A DNA stretch of 64,000 nucleotides from Haemophilus pittmaniae (GCF_900186995.1 NZ_LT906463.1:868001-932000); one strand, 5' to 3'. Counted from the first letter of the stretch, positions 33,570 through 42,878 are shown. Program-made: numbers and translations. The notes: generated by a model not told the origin, from the letters alone.

Positions 33570-35099
33570 GTTGCTGACAAATCCTTCAAGAGCCTTAATT
33601 ACCTGCTCAATTACCTCCGGCCAATAAATTAACGGAGAGCTCTGACGGAATGCTTGTATCGATGGATACCATAGATTTTCTCGCTCTAATCCCCAGCGCC
33701 AGTCCATGACAAATGGCAGCAATAAGAAAGTGGGCACATTCATGGCGCCGGCCAAATGGGCCACTGAAGTATCTACGCTAATTAAGAGATCCAGATTTGC
33801 TAAAGCGGCTGCAGTATCACTAAAATCGCGGCAGTTCGGGCCGATGAGTGGCACACTATAACGCTCCATTAATGCTTGTTCAGCCTCATTCAACTCTTTT
33901 TGTAGGCAAAACCACTGATATTCGTTGTGCGATAATAAGGATTCGACTGGCGCCAAATGATGAATTGAGCGACAGTGATCGTTTTCATGGGTCGATGAGC
34001 CCCGCCATACCAAGCCGATTTTTAATCCTGTGTTGGCTTTGATACGTGGAGCCATGGTGGCGACACGAGCCGGATCGGCAAATAAATAGGGAATACGTTT
34101 TGGTAGTTCGGCAAACGGCTGTGAGACATGAGCTAGAATGCTATGCGGATAAACCCAATAATCGAACTCGATAGATTGCTCACGCCAACTCTCGGTATCG
34201 ATAATCTGATCAATATCCGGGTGCGAACGCATAATTTCTGCAATTGGCGGTTGCACAATAAAGGTTAACTGCGCCGGCTTTAAGGTTTTGAGGTAATGGG
34301 CCAGTTGGCTAAACATAATCTCATCACCGAGGCCGAACTCACTCCATACCACTAAATGTTTCCCCGCCAAGGGTTCTCCTTGCCAACATTTATGAAGTAG
34401 CTCAGCGGATGGCGGGATAGTGCTACGGATGGAATGACGCTCTCCCAGAAAGAATTCCCGTTGCCGGAATCCACGTGGGTAATCACCGATGTTTAGGCGT
34501 TGCAATAGGGTGAAATAATGCAGATTTGGTTGTGGGTTGCGGAAGAAGTAATGCAACCAGCTGTTGACAGCAGCTTCGGTTACCCCTTGCATATTATAAA
34601 TTTGAGCTCTTGTATAAGGCGCTAGCCGTTCTCGCGGATAACTTTGCTCTAACTGATTGAGGGCATTTTGTACCCGATAATCGGTAACCGGATAATTAAG
34701 TAATTGCGTGCTTAAATTTTGTTGTAATAGCTCTTGGGCGGCCAATGGCTTTTTGCGTAATAACCAAATATCCCGATTATCGGTGACTGGTTGATATTCA
34801 AAAATCATCTCCAAATTATCTGCCAACATTTGTGGATTACAGTCTTCAATCGCTTCTAATGCTAAATATCCCCCTGCGCTTAGGGCATCTCCCCAACACA
34901 ACAGATGTTCTGTATCGTAGGAAAGACCGCTATCGACAAAAATGATATCCATAGAACCGCTTTTGACTCGGGATAAACGATCCCGAGGTCCCATGGATTT
35001 ATCCCAATCCTTCAGTTCTAAGGAGGCTAGAAAATCAGCTGTAAAATGCTTCAGAAACGCCTCATCACAGAGTTTAAGTCCGGCTGTTGGGTTACTCAC
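33555..35099 (-). CDS. Family-9-like glycosyltransferase with degenerate N-terminal methyltransferase-like domain
   Basis: 514 residues from a GTG at 35099, chosen for the GGAGA site upstream and because longer starts only add residues encoded over srmB in another frame. The C-terminal half (about 270-510) resembles heptosyltransferase-type (GT9) proteins: WSEFGLGDEIMFSQLAHYL, KIGLVWRGSSTHENDHCRSI and DLLISVDTSVAHLAGAMNVPTF. The N-terminal 120 residues (SGSMDIIFVDSGLSYDTEHLLCWGDALSAGGYLALE) resemble the latter part of a SAM methyltransferase fold without a clear glycine motif. A helical, TPR-like linker is between. The gene starts 8 bp inside srmB. Likely glycan modification; acceptor unknown. 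Confidence 0.75.
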   Translation of the reverse strand: MSNPTAGLKLCDEAFLKHFTADFLASLELKDWDKSMGPRDRLSRVKSGSMDIIFVDSGLSYDTEHLLCWGDALSAGGYLALEAIEDCNPQMLADNLEMIFEYQPVTDNRDIWLLRKKPLAAQELLQQNLSTQLLNYPVTDYRVQNALNQLEQSYPRERLAPYTRAQIYNMQGVTEAAVNSWLHYFFRNPQPNLHYFTLLQRLNIGDYPRGFRQREFFLGERHSIRSTIPPSAELLHKCWQGEPLAGKHLVVWSEFGLGDEIMFSQLAHYLKTLKPAQLTFIVQPPIAEIMRSHPDIDQIIDTESWREQSIEFDYWVYPHSILAHVSQPFAELPKRIPYLFADPARVATMAPRIKANTGLKIGLVWRGSSTHENDHCRSIHHLAPVESLLSHNEYQWFCLQKELNEAEQALMERYSVPLIGPNCRDFSDTAAALANLDLLISVDTSVAHLAGAMNVPTFLLLPFVMDWRWGLERENLWYPSIQAFRQSSPLIYWPEVIEQVIKALEGFVSNKKST

Positions 35100-36420
35100 C
35101 GAGATTCTCCGCATTGCTTGGTTTACGACGTTTACCGATATTCTTACTGTCTTGATGACGAAGTTTGACTTTTTTCTTTTGTGCGTCTTTTTTCTGTTGC
35201 GCCTTCTTATCCTTAATCCGCGCTTTCTGTTTTTTCGAAACGGATTTGATTTCACCGTCTTTTGGTGCTTTGGTACGTGGTTCTAATCCTTCAATGACCC
35301 GCGCTTTTAGCGGCTCTTCGGTATAGCGTTTGATTTTACCAAGCAATTTATAATCGTGGGCTTCCACCAAAGAAATTGCATTGCCCTTTTTACCGGCACG
35401 CGCCGTACGGCCAATACGGTGAAGATAGGTATCGGCGCTATATGGCAGGTCAAAATTAATGACCCAGTCCACATCGGCAATATCAATACCGCGTGCGGCA
35501 ACATCGGTTGCTACGAGCACATTGACCACGCCATTTTTTAGTTTATCGATTGCATTATTACGCTGGGTTTGTGCCATTTCCCCTTCCAAGTAGGTGGAAC
35601 GGATACCGCGTTTGCGTAAGGTTTCTGATAATTCCCGTACCGCTTCGCGTCGACGGACGAAAACAATGCCACGAGACACCTGTTCATTGTCGATCAAACG
35701 GGCCAGCAGCTTGATTTTGTGTTCCAGATTATCGGCGTGATAGTACCATTGGTTGATTTTTTTACGTTCACGGCGGCTAGGCTCGGCATCAATTTTCACC
35801 GGATCATCTAATAAACGGGCAGCAAAGTCCTGTAATAGCTCGCCTTCTAAGGTGGCAGAAAAAAGCATGGTTTGCTTGCGCCAGCGGGTTTCTGCGGCAA
35901 TTTTTTCCGCATCTTGGCCAAATCCCATGGCCAACAAGCGATCTGCTTCATCCAAAATTAAAATTTCTACCGCCCGGCAGTCAAAGTTTTCTTCTGCGAT
36001 ATATTGCAGCAGTCGTCCCGGAGTGGCGACAACGATATCTTGGTTTTCATTGAAAATTTCACCGTGGTTTTGGTAAGCCACACCACCGGTAATAGTGGCG
36101 GTTTTTAAATTGGTGAATTGGCAGAGCTGCTCTGATTGCTCGGCAACCTGCATCGCTAATTCGCGTGTTGGGGTGAGTACCAGTACCCGTGGGGCACCCG
36201 GTTTACGGCGCGGATAGTCCAATAGATGTTGAATGGCCGGTAATAAAAATGCGGCGGTTTTGCCGGTACCGGTTGGTGCGCTTCCTAACAGATCGCGTCC
36301 TTCCAATGCGGTCGGAATGGCCTCATTTTGTACCGCGGTAGGGCGGCTATAGCCTTTTTTATCAATGGCTTTAAGGAGTTCCGGGGATAGCTCGAAGGCT
36401 GAAAATTGGCTGAGATTCAT
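35092..36420 (-). CDS. srmB: ATP-dependent RNA helicase SrmB
   Basis: 442 residues from the ATG at 36420 (MNLSQFSAFELSPELLKAI), agreeing with E. coli SrmB; longer frames upstream lack support. DEAD-box motifs in order: Q motif, APTGTGKTAAF, PTRELAMQ, DEAD (ILDEADRLL), SAT, ATDVAARGID, HRIGRTARAG. The last 60 residues are strongly basic, as is normal. It assists 50S ribosomal subunit assembly. Divergent from trmN6, as in other gammaproteobacteria. Confidence 0.96.
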   Translation of the reverse strand: MNLSQFSAFELSPELLKAIDKKGYSRPTAVQNEAIPTALEGRDLLGSAPTGTGKTAAFLLPAIQHLLDYPRRKPGAPRVLVLTPTRELAMQVAEQSEQLCQFTNLKTATITGGVAYQNHGEIFNENQDIVVATPGRLLQYIAEENFDCRAVEILILDEADRLLAMGFGQDAEKIAAETRWRKQTMLFSATLEGELLQDFAARLLDDPVKIDAEPSRRERKKINQWYYHADNLEHKIKLLARLIDNEQVSRGIVFVRRREAVRELSETLRKRGIRSTYLEGEMAQTQRNNAIDKLKNGVVNVLVATDVAARGIDIADVDWVINFDLPYSADTYLHRIGRTARAGKKGNAISLVEAHDYKLLGKIKRYTEEPLKARVIEGLEPRTKAPKDGEIKSVSKKQKARIKDKKAQQKKDAQKKKVKLRHQDSKNIGKRRKPSNAENLGE

Positions 36421-36522
36421 TATTTTGTCGTCGCTTGGTAAAAGTTTGCTAAAATCGCGGCGGATTATACCTGAATAGATATAAAAATGCTGTGAATTTG
36501 CAGGATAGAAAGAGATTTCATT

Positions 36523-37236
36523 GTGGCCGATTTTACCTTTAAACAATTTCAAATTAAGCAACAGAATTGCGCCATGAAAGTGGGAACCGATGGCGTATTA
36601 TTGGGCGCTTGGGCGCCACTGGATAATGTTCAACATATATTGGATATGGGGACCGGTACCGGGCTGTTAGCTTTAATGGCCGCGCAGCGTGCGCCTCAAG
36701 CGACAATTAGTGCGGTGGAATTAGATGCAGCAGCTTGCCACCAAGCAGTACAAAATGTGGCGGCGTCCCCTTGGTCTGAGCGAATTGAGCTGTATCATGC
36801 GGATGTAGGGGCGTTTTGTCGCCAGACAACGCAAACCTTTGATTTGATTGTTGCCAATCCGCCTTATTTTCCAGTCGGAGTGGCTTGTGCATCGCCATCC
36901 CGCGCGCAGGCTCGCTATCTGCAAGAATCCCATTGGACTTGGTTGAATTGGGCTGGATGCTGTTTAGCTGAACAAGGACGTGTGGCCATGGTGTTACCTA
37001 TGGAGGCGGGGCAGCAACTGATTGCACAGACACAGAACGAACCGGCTGCTGCTTGGCATTGTATTCGGCAAACTCAGGTGATCACCAAAGCGGGTAAGAT
37101 GCCACAACGAGTATTACTGCTTTTTGCGCGCTATGCGCAGCTATGTGTGAGCGATAGCTTAACGGTGTATGATGAGAATAATCGTTATACGGAAGGCTTT
37201 ATTGCACTAACCCGTGACTTCTATTTGGCTTTCTAG
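36523..37236 (+). CDS. trmN6: tRNA1(Val) (adenine37-N6)-methyltransferase
   Basis: 237 residues from a GTG start (AGAGA upstream). YfiC/TrmN6 family class I methyltransferase: motif I LDMGTGTGLLALMAAQR near 37-53 and the amino-methylating NPPYF near 113-117. The N-terminal FKQFQIKQQNCAMKVGTDGVLLGAWA is diagnostic. It methylates A37 of tRNA(Val). Divergent from srmB. Its stop codon touches a dispersed repeat copy. Confidence 0.93.
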   Translation: MADFTFKQFQIKQQNCAMKVGTDGVLLGAWAPLDNVQHILDMGTGTGLLALMAAQRAPQATISAVELDAAACHQAVQNVAASPWSERIELYHADVGAFCRQTTQTFDLIVANPPYFPVGVACASPSRAQARYLQESHWTWLNWAGCCLAEQGRVAMVLPMEAGQQLIAQTQNEPAAAWHCIRQTQVITKAGKMPQRVLLLFARYAQLCVSDSLTVYDENNRYTEGFIALTRDFYLAF

Positions 37237-37296
37237 AACGCCCCATGGGAAATCAGAGTTTTTTGTTAAAATGCATGTAACCAATTGATTTTATTA
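37236..37296 (-). repeat. Dispersed intergenic element, copy 7
   Basis: Starts GAACGCCCCATGG, sharing one base with the trmN6 stop, and ends TTGATTTTATTA. Confidence 0.9.
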
Positions 37297-37345
37297 GATT
37301 TTGTTTTAAAAGTTGGTTTGGAATTTGAATGCCGGGATAAAATAA

Positions 37346-37371
37346 AAAAGGCGAATTAATATTCGCCTTTT
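37346..37371. terminator. Bidirectional terminator downstream of tonB
   Basis: AAAAGGCGAAT / ATTCGCCTTTT with loop TAAT. Serves the minus-strand exbB-exbD-tonB operon. Confidence 0.9.
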
Positions 37372-37381
37372 GAGTTTTGGA

Positions 37382-38155
37382 TTATTGTAAAGTAAAGCTG
37401 ATTGGAACGCTTAATCCGCTTGGGAAGCCTGCCGGTTTCGGGCCAACTGCGTTGGCACTTCTCACAGCTTCTAAGGCTGCATTATCCAAACTTTCGTCAC
37501 CAGATGATTGGGCTATCCGTTCACCATTTAAGGAACCATCCCCTCCAACGTTAAAGGCTACGGTGACGACACCTTGTTTACGCATCATGCGGGCGCGTGC
37601 CGGATAACGTTTTTGCCGTTCGATAGCTTTGCGGATTGCACTACGATAAGCCGCAATTTCATCGGAACTGGCTCCTGAACCGGCGGTTTGTCCGCTATTA
37701 CCGGTTTGTCCGGTGGTCGTTTGCTTGGAGTTTACCGTGGCCTGTGAATTGACGTTACGATCACCGACCGGCAAGTTTTTCGGCATTTCGACCGGTTTTT
37801 CCTGCGGTTTTACCACTTCTTTTTTCGGTTTTGGTTTTGGCTTTTCTTTTGGTTTTTCCGGTTTTTTCTCAGGTTCTTTTTTCTTTTCCGGTTCCGGTTT
37901 TAAGGTCGGATCGGCAACCACTTCCTGTTTTTCCGGTTCCGGTTCGCTTTGCGGCTCGGGTTCCGGTGCGGGCTCTTCCATACGCATGCCTTGGATCATT
38001 TCCATCGAGATAGTGGTTGAGATTTCACCAGGCATGGAATTGGCTGCTTCCTCGTGCTTTTGCCAACCCCACCAAAGAGCGCCCACGATCAGACCGTGCA
38101 CTAGTAAAGAAACCAGTAAACCTAAAAGTGATCGTTTGGCTTGTTGCTCGTTCAT
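37382..38155 (-). CDS. tonB: Energy-transducing protein TonB
   Basis: 257 residues. N-terminal membrane anchor (about 9-29) with the conserved SxxxH face, then a long Pro/Glu/Lys-rich periplasmic spacer (about 55-130; [21 protein letters not shown]), a Gly/Ser/Thr-rich segment, and the C-terminal TonB domain (about 175-257; [21 protein letters not shown]). It spans the periplasm and drives outer-membrane iron/heme receptors using the proton gradient captured by ExbB-ExbD. Its start overlaps the exbD stop (ATGA). Confidence 0.96.
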   Translation of the reverse strand: MNEQQAKRSLLGLLVSLLVHGLIVGALWWGWQKHEEAANSMPGEISTTISMEMIQGMRMEEPAPEPEPQSEPEPEKQEVVADPTLKPEPEKKKEPEKKPEKPKEKPKPKPKKEVVKPQEKPVEMPKNLPVGDRNVNSQATVNSKQTTTGQTGNSGQTAGSGASSDEIAAYRSAIRKAIERQKRYPARARMMRKQGVVTVAFNVGGDGSLNGERIAQSSGDESLDNAALEAVRSANAVGPKPAGFPSGLSVPISFTLQ

Positions 38156-38607
38156 TGACTATTTCCTGTGGCCGGGACATTTTCCGTTTTTGCGCCTTGC
38201 GCGTTTTGCTCTTTTTTGGCCGGAGCGCCCTTATCTTTCATGGAAACAATGGCGACATTTTTAATATCATTTTTCGCCAACATATCGGTAATGGTGACAA
38301 AATCTTGGAAACTGGCTTCGGCATCAATTTTTAAACTGACTTTCTGATCCTTATTCCATTTTGCAATTTCTGCTTCCAAGTCTTCTTGAGAAATAGGTTT
38401 GTCATTGTAATACAATGACTTATCTGCAGTGACAGTAAGTAGTTTGGCCAATTCATCGGCTTTAAAGGCGACACTAGAACTGGCTTTTGGCACGTTTACC
38501 TTGATTTTTCCTTGGGAAATAAAGGAGGCGGTGATCAACACAATCGCCAATAGCACCAACATAATGTCGATGAATGGGATAATGTTAATTTCATCAAATT
38601 TTTTCAC
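38152..38607 (-). CDS. exbD: TonB-complex proton channel subunit ExbD
   Basis: 151 residues. One N-terminal transmembrane helix with the essential aspartate ([18 protein letters not shown], Asp near residue 13), then a periplasmic domain. The C-terminus has a short charged extension ending near KENVPATG-like residues. Partner of ExbB and TonB in the same operon, 3 bp after exbB and overlapping tonB by 4 bp. Confidence 0.96.
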   Translation of the reverse strand: MKKFDEINIIPFIDIMLVLLAIVLITASFISQGKIKVNVPKASSSVAFKADELAKLLTVTADKSLYYNDKPISQEDLEAEIAKWNKDQKVSLKIDAEASFQDFVTITDMLAKNDIKNVAIVSMKDKGAPAKKEQNAQGAKTENVPATGNSQ

Positions 38608-38610
38608 GGC

Positions 38611-39063
38611 TTATTCCTTATCTTTTTGCGCGTTTAACACTTTCCATTTTAAGCGGTTAACTTCGGCTTTACGGCCCAATGCGTTGTAGAACATCATGGA
38701 TGGGATAGCCACCAAAATACCTAATGCGGTTGCTTTTAAGGCTAGCGATAAGTGCATCATCACGACCCCAGCATCCACTTCGCCCCCGCCATGACCAATT
38801 TGATAGAAGGTCAGGATAATCCCGATAACGGTACCAAGTAGCCCCACGTAAGGTGCGTTGGCACCTACGGTGGAGATGATCGTCATATTGCGTTGGAGAT
38901 CGATATCCAAAGCATGAATATTGGAATATTTAGCAACATTAATGCGACTAAAGAAAATGAAGCGTTCAATCACCATTGCCAGCATAATGATGCTCATCAG
39001 CAGTAAAAGGCCAATAATAATGAAATCGCTGTAAGCTTGCAGAAATTCGATAAATTGTATCAT
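38611..39063 (-). CDS. exbB: TonB-complex proton channel subunit ExbB
   Basis: 150 residues, the short Pasteurellaceae form (E. coli ExbB is 244). Three transmembrane helices, with the MotA/TolQ/ExbB core APYVGLLGTVIGIILTF near 69-85 and ALKATALGILVAIPSMMFYN near 108-127. Forms the pentameric proton channel around ExbD. First gene of the operon. GATAATGAGAATAAAAAGA about 15-33 bp upstream of its start resembles a Fur box. Confidence 0.96.
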   Translation of the reverse strand: MIQFIEFLQAYSDFIIIGLLLLMSIIMLAMVIERFIFFSRINVAKYSNIHALDIDLQRNMTIISTVGANAPYVGLLGTVIGIILTFYQIGHGGGEVDAGVVMMHLSLALKATALGILVAIPSMMFYNALGRKAEVNRLKWKVLNAQKDKE

Positions 39064-39076
39064 CGTGAAATCCTTT

Positions 39077-39095
39077 GATAATGAGAATAAAAAGA
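39077..39095. promoter_or_regulatory. Possible Fur box upstream of exbB
   Basis: GATAATGAGAATAAAAAGA matches the 19-bp Fur consensus at about 13 positions, including a perfect first GATAATGA. It lies 14 bp upstream of the exbB start; iron control of this operon is known in relatives. Confidence 0.5.
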
Positions 39096-39216
39096 AAATT
39101 GAGAATGAATTTCAATCAGGTTTGAAATTCTAGCAAAAGCCCGTGGGAGCGACAATAGAAAAATCTGTAGGCTACAGAAGGTTTTTTACGGTATGTTCAG
39201 GTTTTATTTTCATCCC

Positions 39217-39276
39217 TAATAAAATCAATGGGTTAGGGCATTTTTTTAGGGAAACTTGGTAATCCGAGGAGGCGTT
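39217..39276 (+). repeat. Dispersed intergenic element, copy 8
   Basis: TAATAAAATCAATGGGTTAG to GAGGAGGCGTTG. Lies in the gap between exbB and the tannase-like gene. Confidence 0.85.
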
Positions 39277-39338
39277 GGTAACGAACCATTATGTGCTGTA
39301 GCTGTCTACAAACGCGTTCAAAGAAAAAGGAGACAACC

Positions 39339-40877
39339 ATGAAGAAACTGAGCTTAGCTTTGAGCTTAGGCTTGGTCGCGTTAAGTGCCCAAAGTCTTGC
39401 TGTCACTCCCGAGGTGACCGATACTCCGGTTTATGGCAATCAACGCGGTGATCTTTTTGAGATGAAATTTTCACCCGATTTCCAATATCGCACCGTTGAG
39501 GCTGAAGTGAATGGGCAAAAGATCGCCTTTGTCGCCTATGAAAATTTGGTGTATGTGAAAAAACCATTAGCGCCGGCATATCAATCAATGAAATTGTATA
39601 TTCCAAAGGCGTATTTTGAGGGCGGAGAAATTAACGGATTTAATGCGAAAACCGCACCGATTTTTATGCCGAATTCAGTAGGCGGTTATTTGCCGGCCAA
39701 ACCGGCAGCTTACGATGACAAGGGATTCGGTGCACAGGGAGATAAGCCAAATGCAATTCTTAGCGCATTAGCTAAAGGTTATGTGGTGGCTAGTGTTGGC
39801 GCGCGCGGACGCACCCTGCAACAAGATGGACAATATATTGGTAAGGCTCCTGCCGTTATTGTGGATTTAAAAGCTGCGGTGCGTTATTTGCATTTTAACG
39901 ATAAGCTCATGCCGGGCGATGCGAATAAAATTATCAGTAATGGCACTAGCGCAGGTGGGGCACTTTCGGCCCTCTTAGGGGCCGCCGGTAAATCAGCCGA
40001 TTATGCTGATGCGCTGCGTGAAGCGGGAGCGGTGGAAGCATCTGAGCAAATTTTTGCGGTGTCCGCCTATTGTCCGATCGCCAATCTAGAACATGCCGAT
40101 AGCGCCTATGAATGGGAGTTTAACGGTGTGAACCAATATCAGCGCGTGGATATGAGCAAGCTGAATGCGCAGAGCTACAACGATCGCAGCAAAGCTATGC
40201 AGATGGCGACCGTTAAGGGCAATTTGAGTGCGGCAGAGATTGCCGTCTCCGATGAGCTGAAAGCCGCTTTCCCGGCTTATTTAAACAGCTTGAATTTAAG
40301 GGATGCGCAAGGCAATCCATTAACCTTAGATAGCAACGGCGATGGCTCCTTTAAGGATTATCTGGCTGCGGCAGTGTTACGTGGTGCGCAAAAAGCCCAA
40401 GCAGCAGGCGTGGATTTACGTAATGTAGCCTATTTACAATGGCAAGATAATCAAATTAGTGGGCTGAATTGGCAGGGATATGTGCATTCTGCCAAACGGA
40501 TGAAATCGCCACCGGCCTTTGATGCTTTGGATTTAAGCAGCGGTGAAAATAATTTGTTTGGTGATGGTACGGTCAATAATCGCCATTTCACCAGTTTTAG
40601 CCAACAACATTCCAGTTTGGATGGGCAAATAGCTGATGCTAAAGTGATTAAAATGATGAACCCAATGAGTTATCTGGCACAAAGCCCAACCCGATATTGG
40701 CGAATTCGTGCGGGGTCAATGGATCGTGATACTTCCCATGCGATTAGTGCAATATTGGCGGTTAAATTGGGAATGGCCGGCAAATCCGTGGATTATGCTA
40801 TTCCATGGGGTGTCGGACATGGTGGGGATTATGATTTGGATGAATTATTCCAATGGACGGATGCCATCACTAAATAG
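39339..40877 (+). CDS. Secreted tannase-like (subtype B) alpha/beta hydrolase
   Basis: 512 residues from the ATG at 39339 (AAGGAGA site); the frame is open further upstream but that start has no site and would hide the signal peptide. Signal peptide ends at about SLA-VTP (residue 22). The nucleophile motif GTSAGGALSALLGAAG lies near 203-218. A likely catalytic Asp and His are in SMDRDTSH near 463-470 and GHGGDYDLDELFQW near 493-506. This combination is characteristic of the bacterial subtype B tannase family, esterases that release gallic acid from tannins and gallate esters. The true substrate may be another aromatic ester. Stands alone with its own terminator. Confidence 0.75.
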   Translation: MKKLSLALSLGLVALSAQSLAVTPEVTDTPVYGNQRGDLFEMKFSPDFQYRTVEAEVNGQKIAFVAYENLVYVKKPLAPAYQSMKLYIPKAYFEGGEINGFNAKTAPIFMPNSVGGYLPAKPAAYDDKGFGAQGDKPNAILSALAKGYVVASVGARGRTLQQDGQYIGKAPAVIVDLKAAVRYLHFNDKLMPGDANKIISNGTSAGGALSALLGAAGKSADYADALREAGAVEASEQIFAVSAYCPIANLEHADSAYEWEFNGVNQYQRVDMSKLNAQSYNDRSKAMQMATVKGNLSAAEIAVSDELKAAFPAYLNSLNLRDAQGNPLTLDSNGDGSFKDYLAAAVLRGAQKAQAAGVDLRNVAYLQWQDNQISGLNWQGYVHSAKRMKSPPAFDALDLSSGENNLFGDGTVNNRHFTSFSQQHSSLDGQIADAKVIKMMNPMSYLAQSPTRYWRIRAGSMDRDTSHAISAILAVKLGMAGKSVDYAIPWGVGHGGDYDLDELFQWTDAITK

Positions 40878-40891
40878 CTGTTAAGCTGGAA

Positions 40892-40918
40892 AAGGGCGTT
40901 TATCACGCCCTTCTTTTT
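40892..40918 (+). terminator. Terminator of the tannase-like gene
   Basis: AAGGGCGT / ACGCCCTT stem, 5-base loop, CTTTTTG tail. Confidence 0.85.
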
Positions 40919-40925
40919 GGCGTGC

Positions 40926-40986
40926 AAACGCCCCCTCGAAAATCAACGTTTTTCTTTAAAATAATGCTAAATCATTGATTTTATTA
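40926..40986 (-). repeat. Dispersed intergenic element, copy 9
   Basis: AAACGCCCCCTCGAAAATC to TTGATTTTATTAT. Lies between convergent tannase-like and recQ genes. Confidence 0.9.
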
Positions 40987-41015
40987 TGGTTGATTTAAAA
41001 ATGAATTGCTTTCGG

Positions 41016-42878
41016 TTATGCCGGTTGTTTTTCCGCTTGTGCCAGAATAGCTTTGTGTTCGCGGATTAAATGTAAGAAGGCTTGGCCGAAGCGATCCAAT
41101 TTGATTTGGCCGACACCGTTAATTTGTAGCATTTCAGCATTGGAGCATGGCAAATATTGAGCCATTTCCTGCAAGGTGGCATCGTTGAAGACGATATAGG
41201 GTGGGATATTTTCTTTGTCGGCGATTTGCTTACGCAGAAAACGCAGACGGGCGAACAGATCCTTGTCGTAATTGGCGGTGCGATGTTGCGGTGCGCGTGT
41301 TAATTGGCTAATCGCAGAAATACGCGGTAGTGCCAATTCCAATTCGATTTCACCCTTCAGCACAGGTTTGGCACTTTCGGTTAATTGCAGCGTTGCATGG
41401 TTGAAATCACTCAGCACTTGCTGGATAAAACCTAAGTGAATTAGCTGGCGGATCACCGATTGCCAATGTTCTTTGCTTTTGTCTTTGCCAATACCAAACA
41501 CCGAAAGGCTTTCATGGCCACGTTCGGTGATTTTTTGATTGTGCATGCCGCGCAATACCGCAATTACATATTGAGCCCCAAAGCATTGGCCAACCCGATA
41601 AATGGTTGACATGACCTTTTGTGCATCGATCAAGCCATTGTATTTTTTCGGTGGATCTAAACAAATATCGCAGTTTTGACAAGGGGTTTGGCGATGTTCG
41701 CCGAAGTAGTTTAGCAACACTAAACGACGACAGGTTTGGCTTTCGGCAAATTCGCCGATGGCTTCCAGTTTATGTTGTTCGATTTGTCGTTGTGGAGTTT
41801 CCGGTTTTTCCAATAGCATTTTTTGTTGCCAGGCGTAGTCGGAGGGTTCGTAAAACAGCACCGCTTCCGCCGGCAAGTCATCACGTCCGGCACGGCCAGT
41901 TTCCTGATAATAGGATTCAATGCTTTTCGGCAAATCGAAATGAGCAACAAAGCGCACATTGGATTTATTTATTCCCATACCAAAGGCGATAGTCGCCACT
42001 ACAACCTGAATATTATCGCGCTGAAAATCCTGTTGTACTTTCTCGCGTACCGCAATTTCCATACCGGCATGGTAGGCCGCGGCGGCAATCCCTTTGTGGC
42101 GCAAGCTTTCCGCAATGCGTTCAACTTTGTTACGACTATTGCAATAAATAATGCCACTTTTGCCTTTTTGTGCCTGAACAAAGCGCAGCAATTGCTCCAT
42201 TGGTTTAAATTTTTCCTGCAGCGTGTAGCGGATATTCGGACGGTCAAAACTACCGATATATTGATGGGGTGACTGCAAATGGAGCAGGGTGAGAATATCC
42301 TGACGGGTTGCATAGTCGGCGGTGGCGGTGAGTGCCATAATTGGCGCCTGTGGAAAGGCGTTTTTTAGCCCGCCCAGTTGGCTGTATTCAGGGCGGAAAT
42401 CATGTCCCCATTGAGAAATACAATGGGCTTCGTCAATCGCGATAAAGCTGATTTTAGCTTCAGCGATGAATTGAAAAAAACTATGGGTCATCACCTTTTC
42501 CGGCGATACATACAGCAGTTTAAGCTGCCCCGACATGAGTTTATTTTGAACCTGTTGCTGTTGTTCGGGTGTTTGGCTGGAATTCAGAAAATCTGCCGCT
42601 ACGCCATTAGTTTGTAGCTGATCTACCTGATCCTTCATAAGTGAGATCAGCGGAGAGATGACTAAGGTCAAACCATCAAAACAGAGCGCGGGGATTTGAT
42701 AACAGAGGGATTTGCCATTGCCGGTTGCCATGACCACTAAGGCATCTTGGCCACGTAGTGCGGCATCGATAACTTCAGCCTGGCCTTTACGGAATGACTG
42801 GTAGCCGAAAACCGACCGCAATACCGTTAATGCGGTCGATGAGTTAGGATTGGTGACAGAGGCGTCTTCGGCACTCAT
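41016..42878 (-). CDS. recQ: ATP-dependent DNA helicase RecQ
   Basis: 620 residues with helicase motifs ATGNGKSLCYQIPAL, DEAH (AIDEAHCISQWGHDFRPEY), TATAD, ATIAFGMGINKSNVRFVAHFDLPKS and QETGRAGRD. The RecQ-Ct zinc site is CRRLVLLNYFGE..CQNCDIC, and the HRDC domain occupies about 530-610. 3'-5' helicase in recombination repair (RecF pathway). The start overlaps the cyaY stop (ATGA), so both are translated from one message. Confidence 0.97.
   Translation of the reverse strand: MSAEDASVTNPNSSTALTVLRSVFGYQSFRKGQAEVIDAALRGQDALVVMATGNGKSLCYQIPALCFDGLTLVISPLISLMKDQVDQLQTNGVAADFLNSSQTPEQQQQVQNKLMSGQLKLLYVSPEKVMTHSFFQFIAEAKISFIAIDEAHCISQWGHDFRPEYSQLGGLKNAFPQAPIMALTATADYATRQDILTLLHLQSPHQYIGSFDRPNIRYTLQEKFKPMEQLLRFVQAQKGKSGIIYCNSRNKVERIAESLRHKGIAAAAYHAGMEIAVREKVQQDFQRDNIQVVVATIAFGMGINKSNVRFVAHFDLPKSIESYYQETGRAGRDDLPAEAVLFYEPSDYAWQQKMLLEKPETPQRQIEQHKLEAIGEFAESQTCRRLVLLNYFGEHRQTPCQNCDICLDPPKKYNGLIDAQKVMSTIYRVGQCFGAQYVIAVLRGMHNQKITERGHESLSVFGIGKDKSKEHWQSVIRQLIHLGFIQQVLSDFNHATLQLTESAKPVLKGEIELELALPRISAISQLTRAPQHRTANYDKDLFARLRFLRKQIADKENIPPYIVFNDATLQEMAQYLPCSNAEMLQINGVGQIKLDRFGQAFLHLIREHKAILAQAEKQPA

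Noticed and set aside
35107-35255. Longer N-terminus for the 33555-35099 glycosyltransferase
   Set aside because: That extension is an out-of-frame reading of the basic C-terminus of srmB; a GTG with a proper ribosome binding site at 35099 is better.
37713-38334. Long open frames opposite tonB and exbD
   Set aside because: They mirror Pro/Lys/Glu-rich codons of tonB and the ordinary exbD frame, with no ribosome binding sites or domain sense; shadows of real genes.
41621-42617. Several open frames on the plus strand within recQ
   Set aside because: recQ is intact with all motifs on the minus strand; the plus-strand frames lack starts with ribosome binding sites and known motifs.
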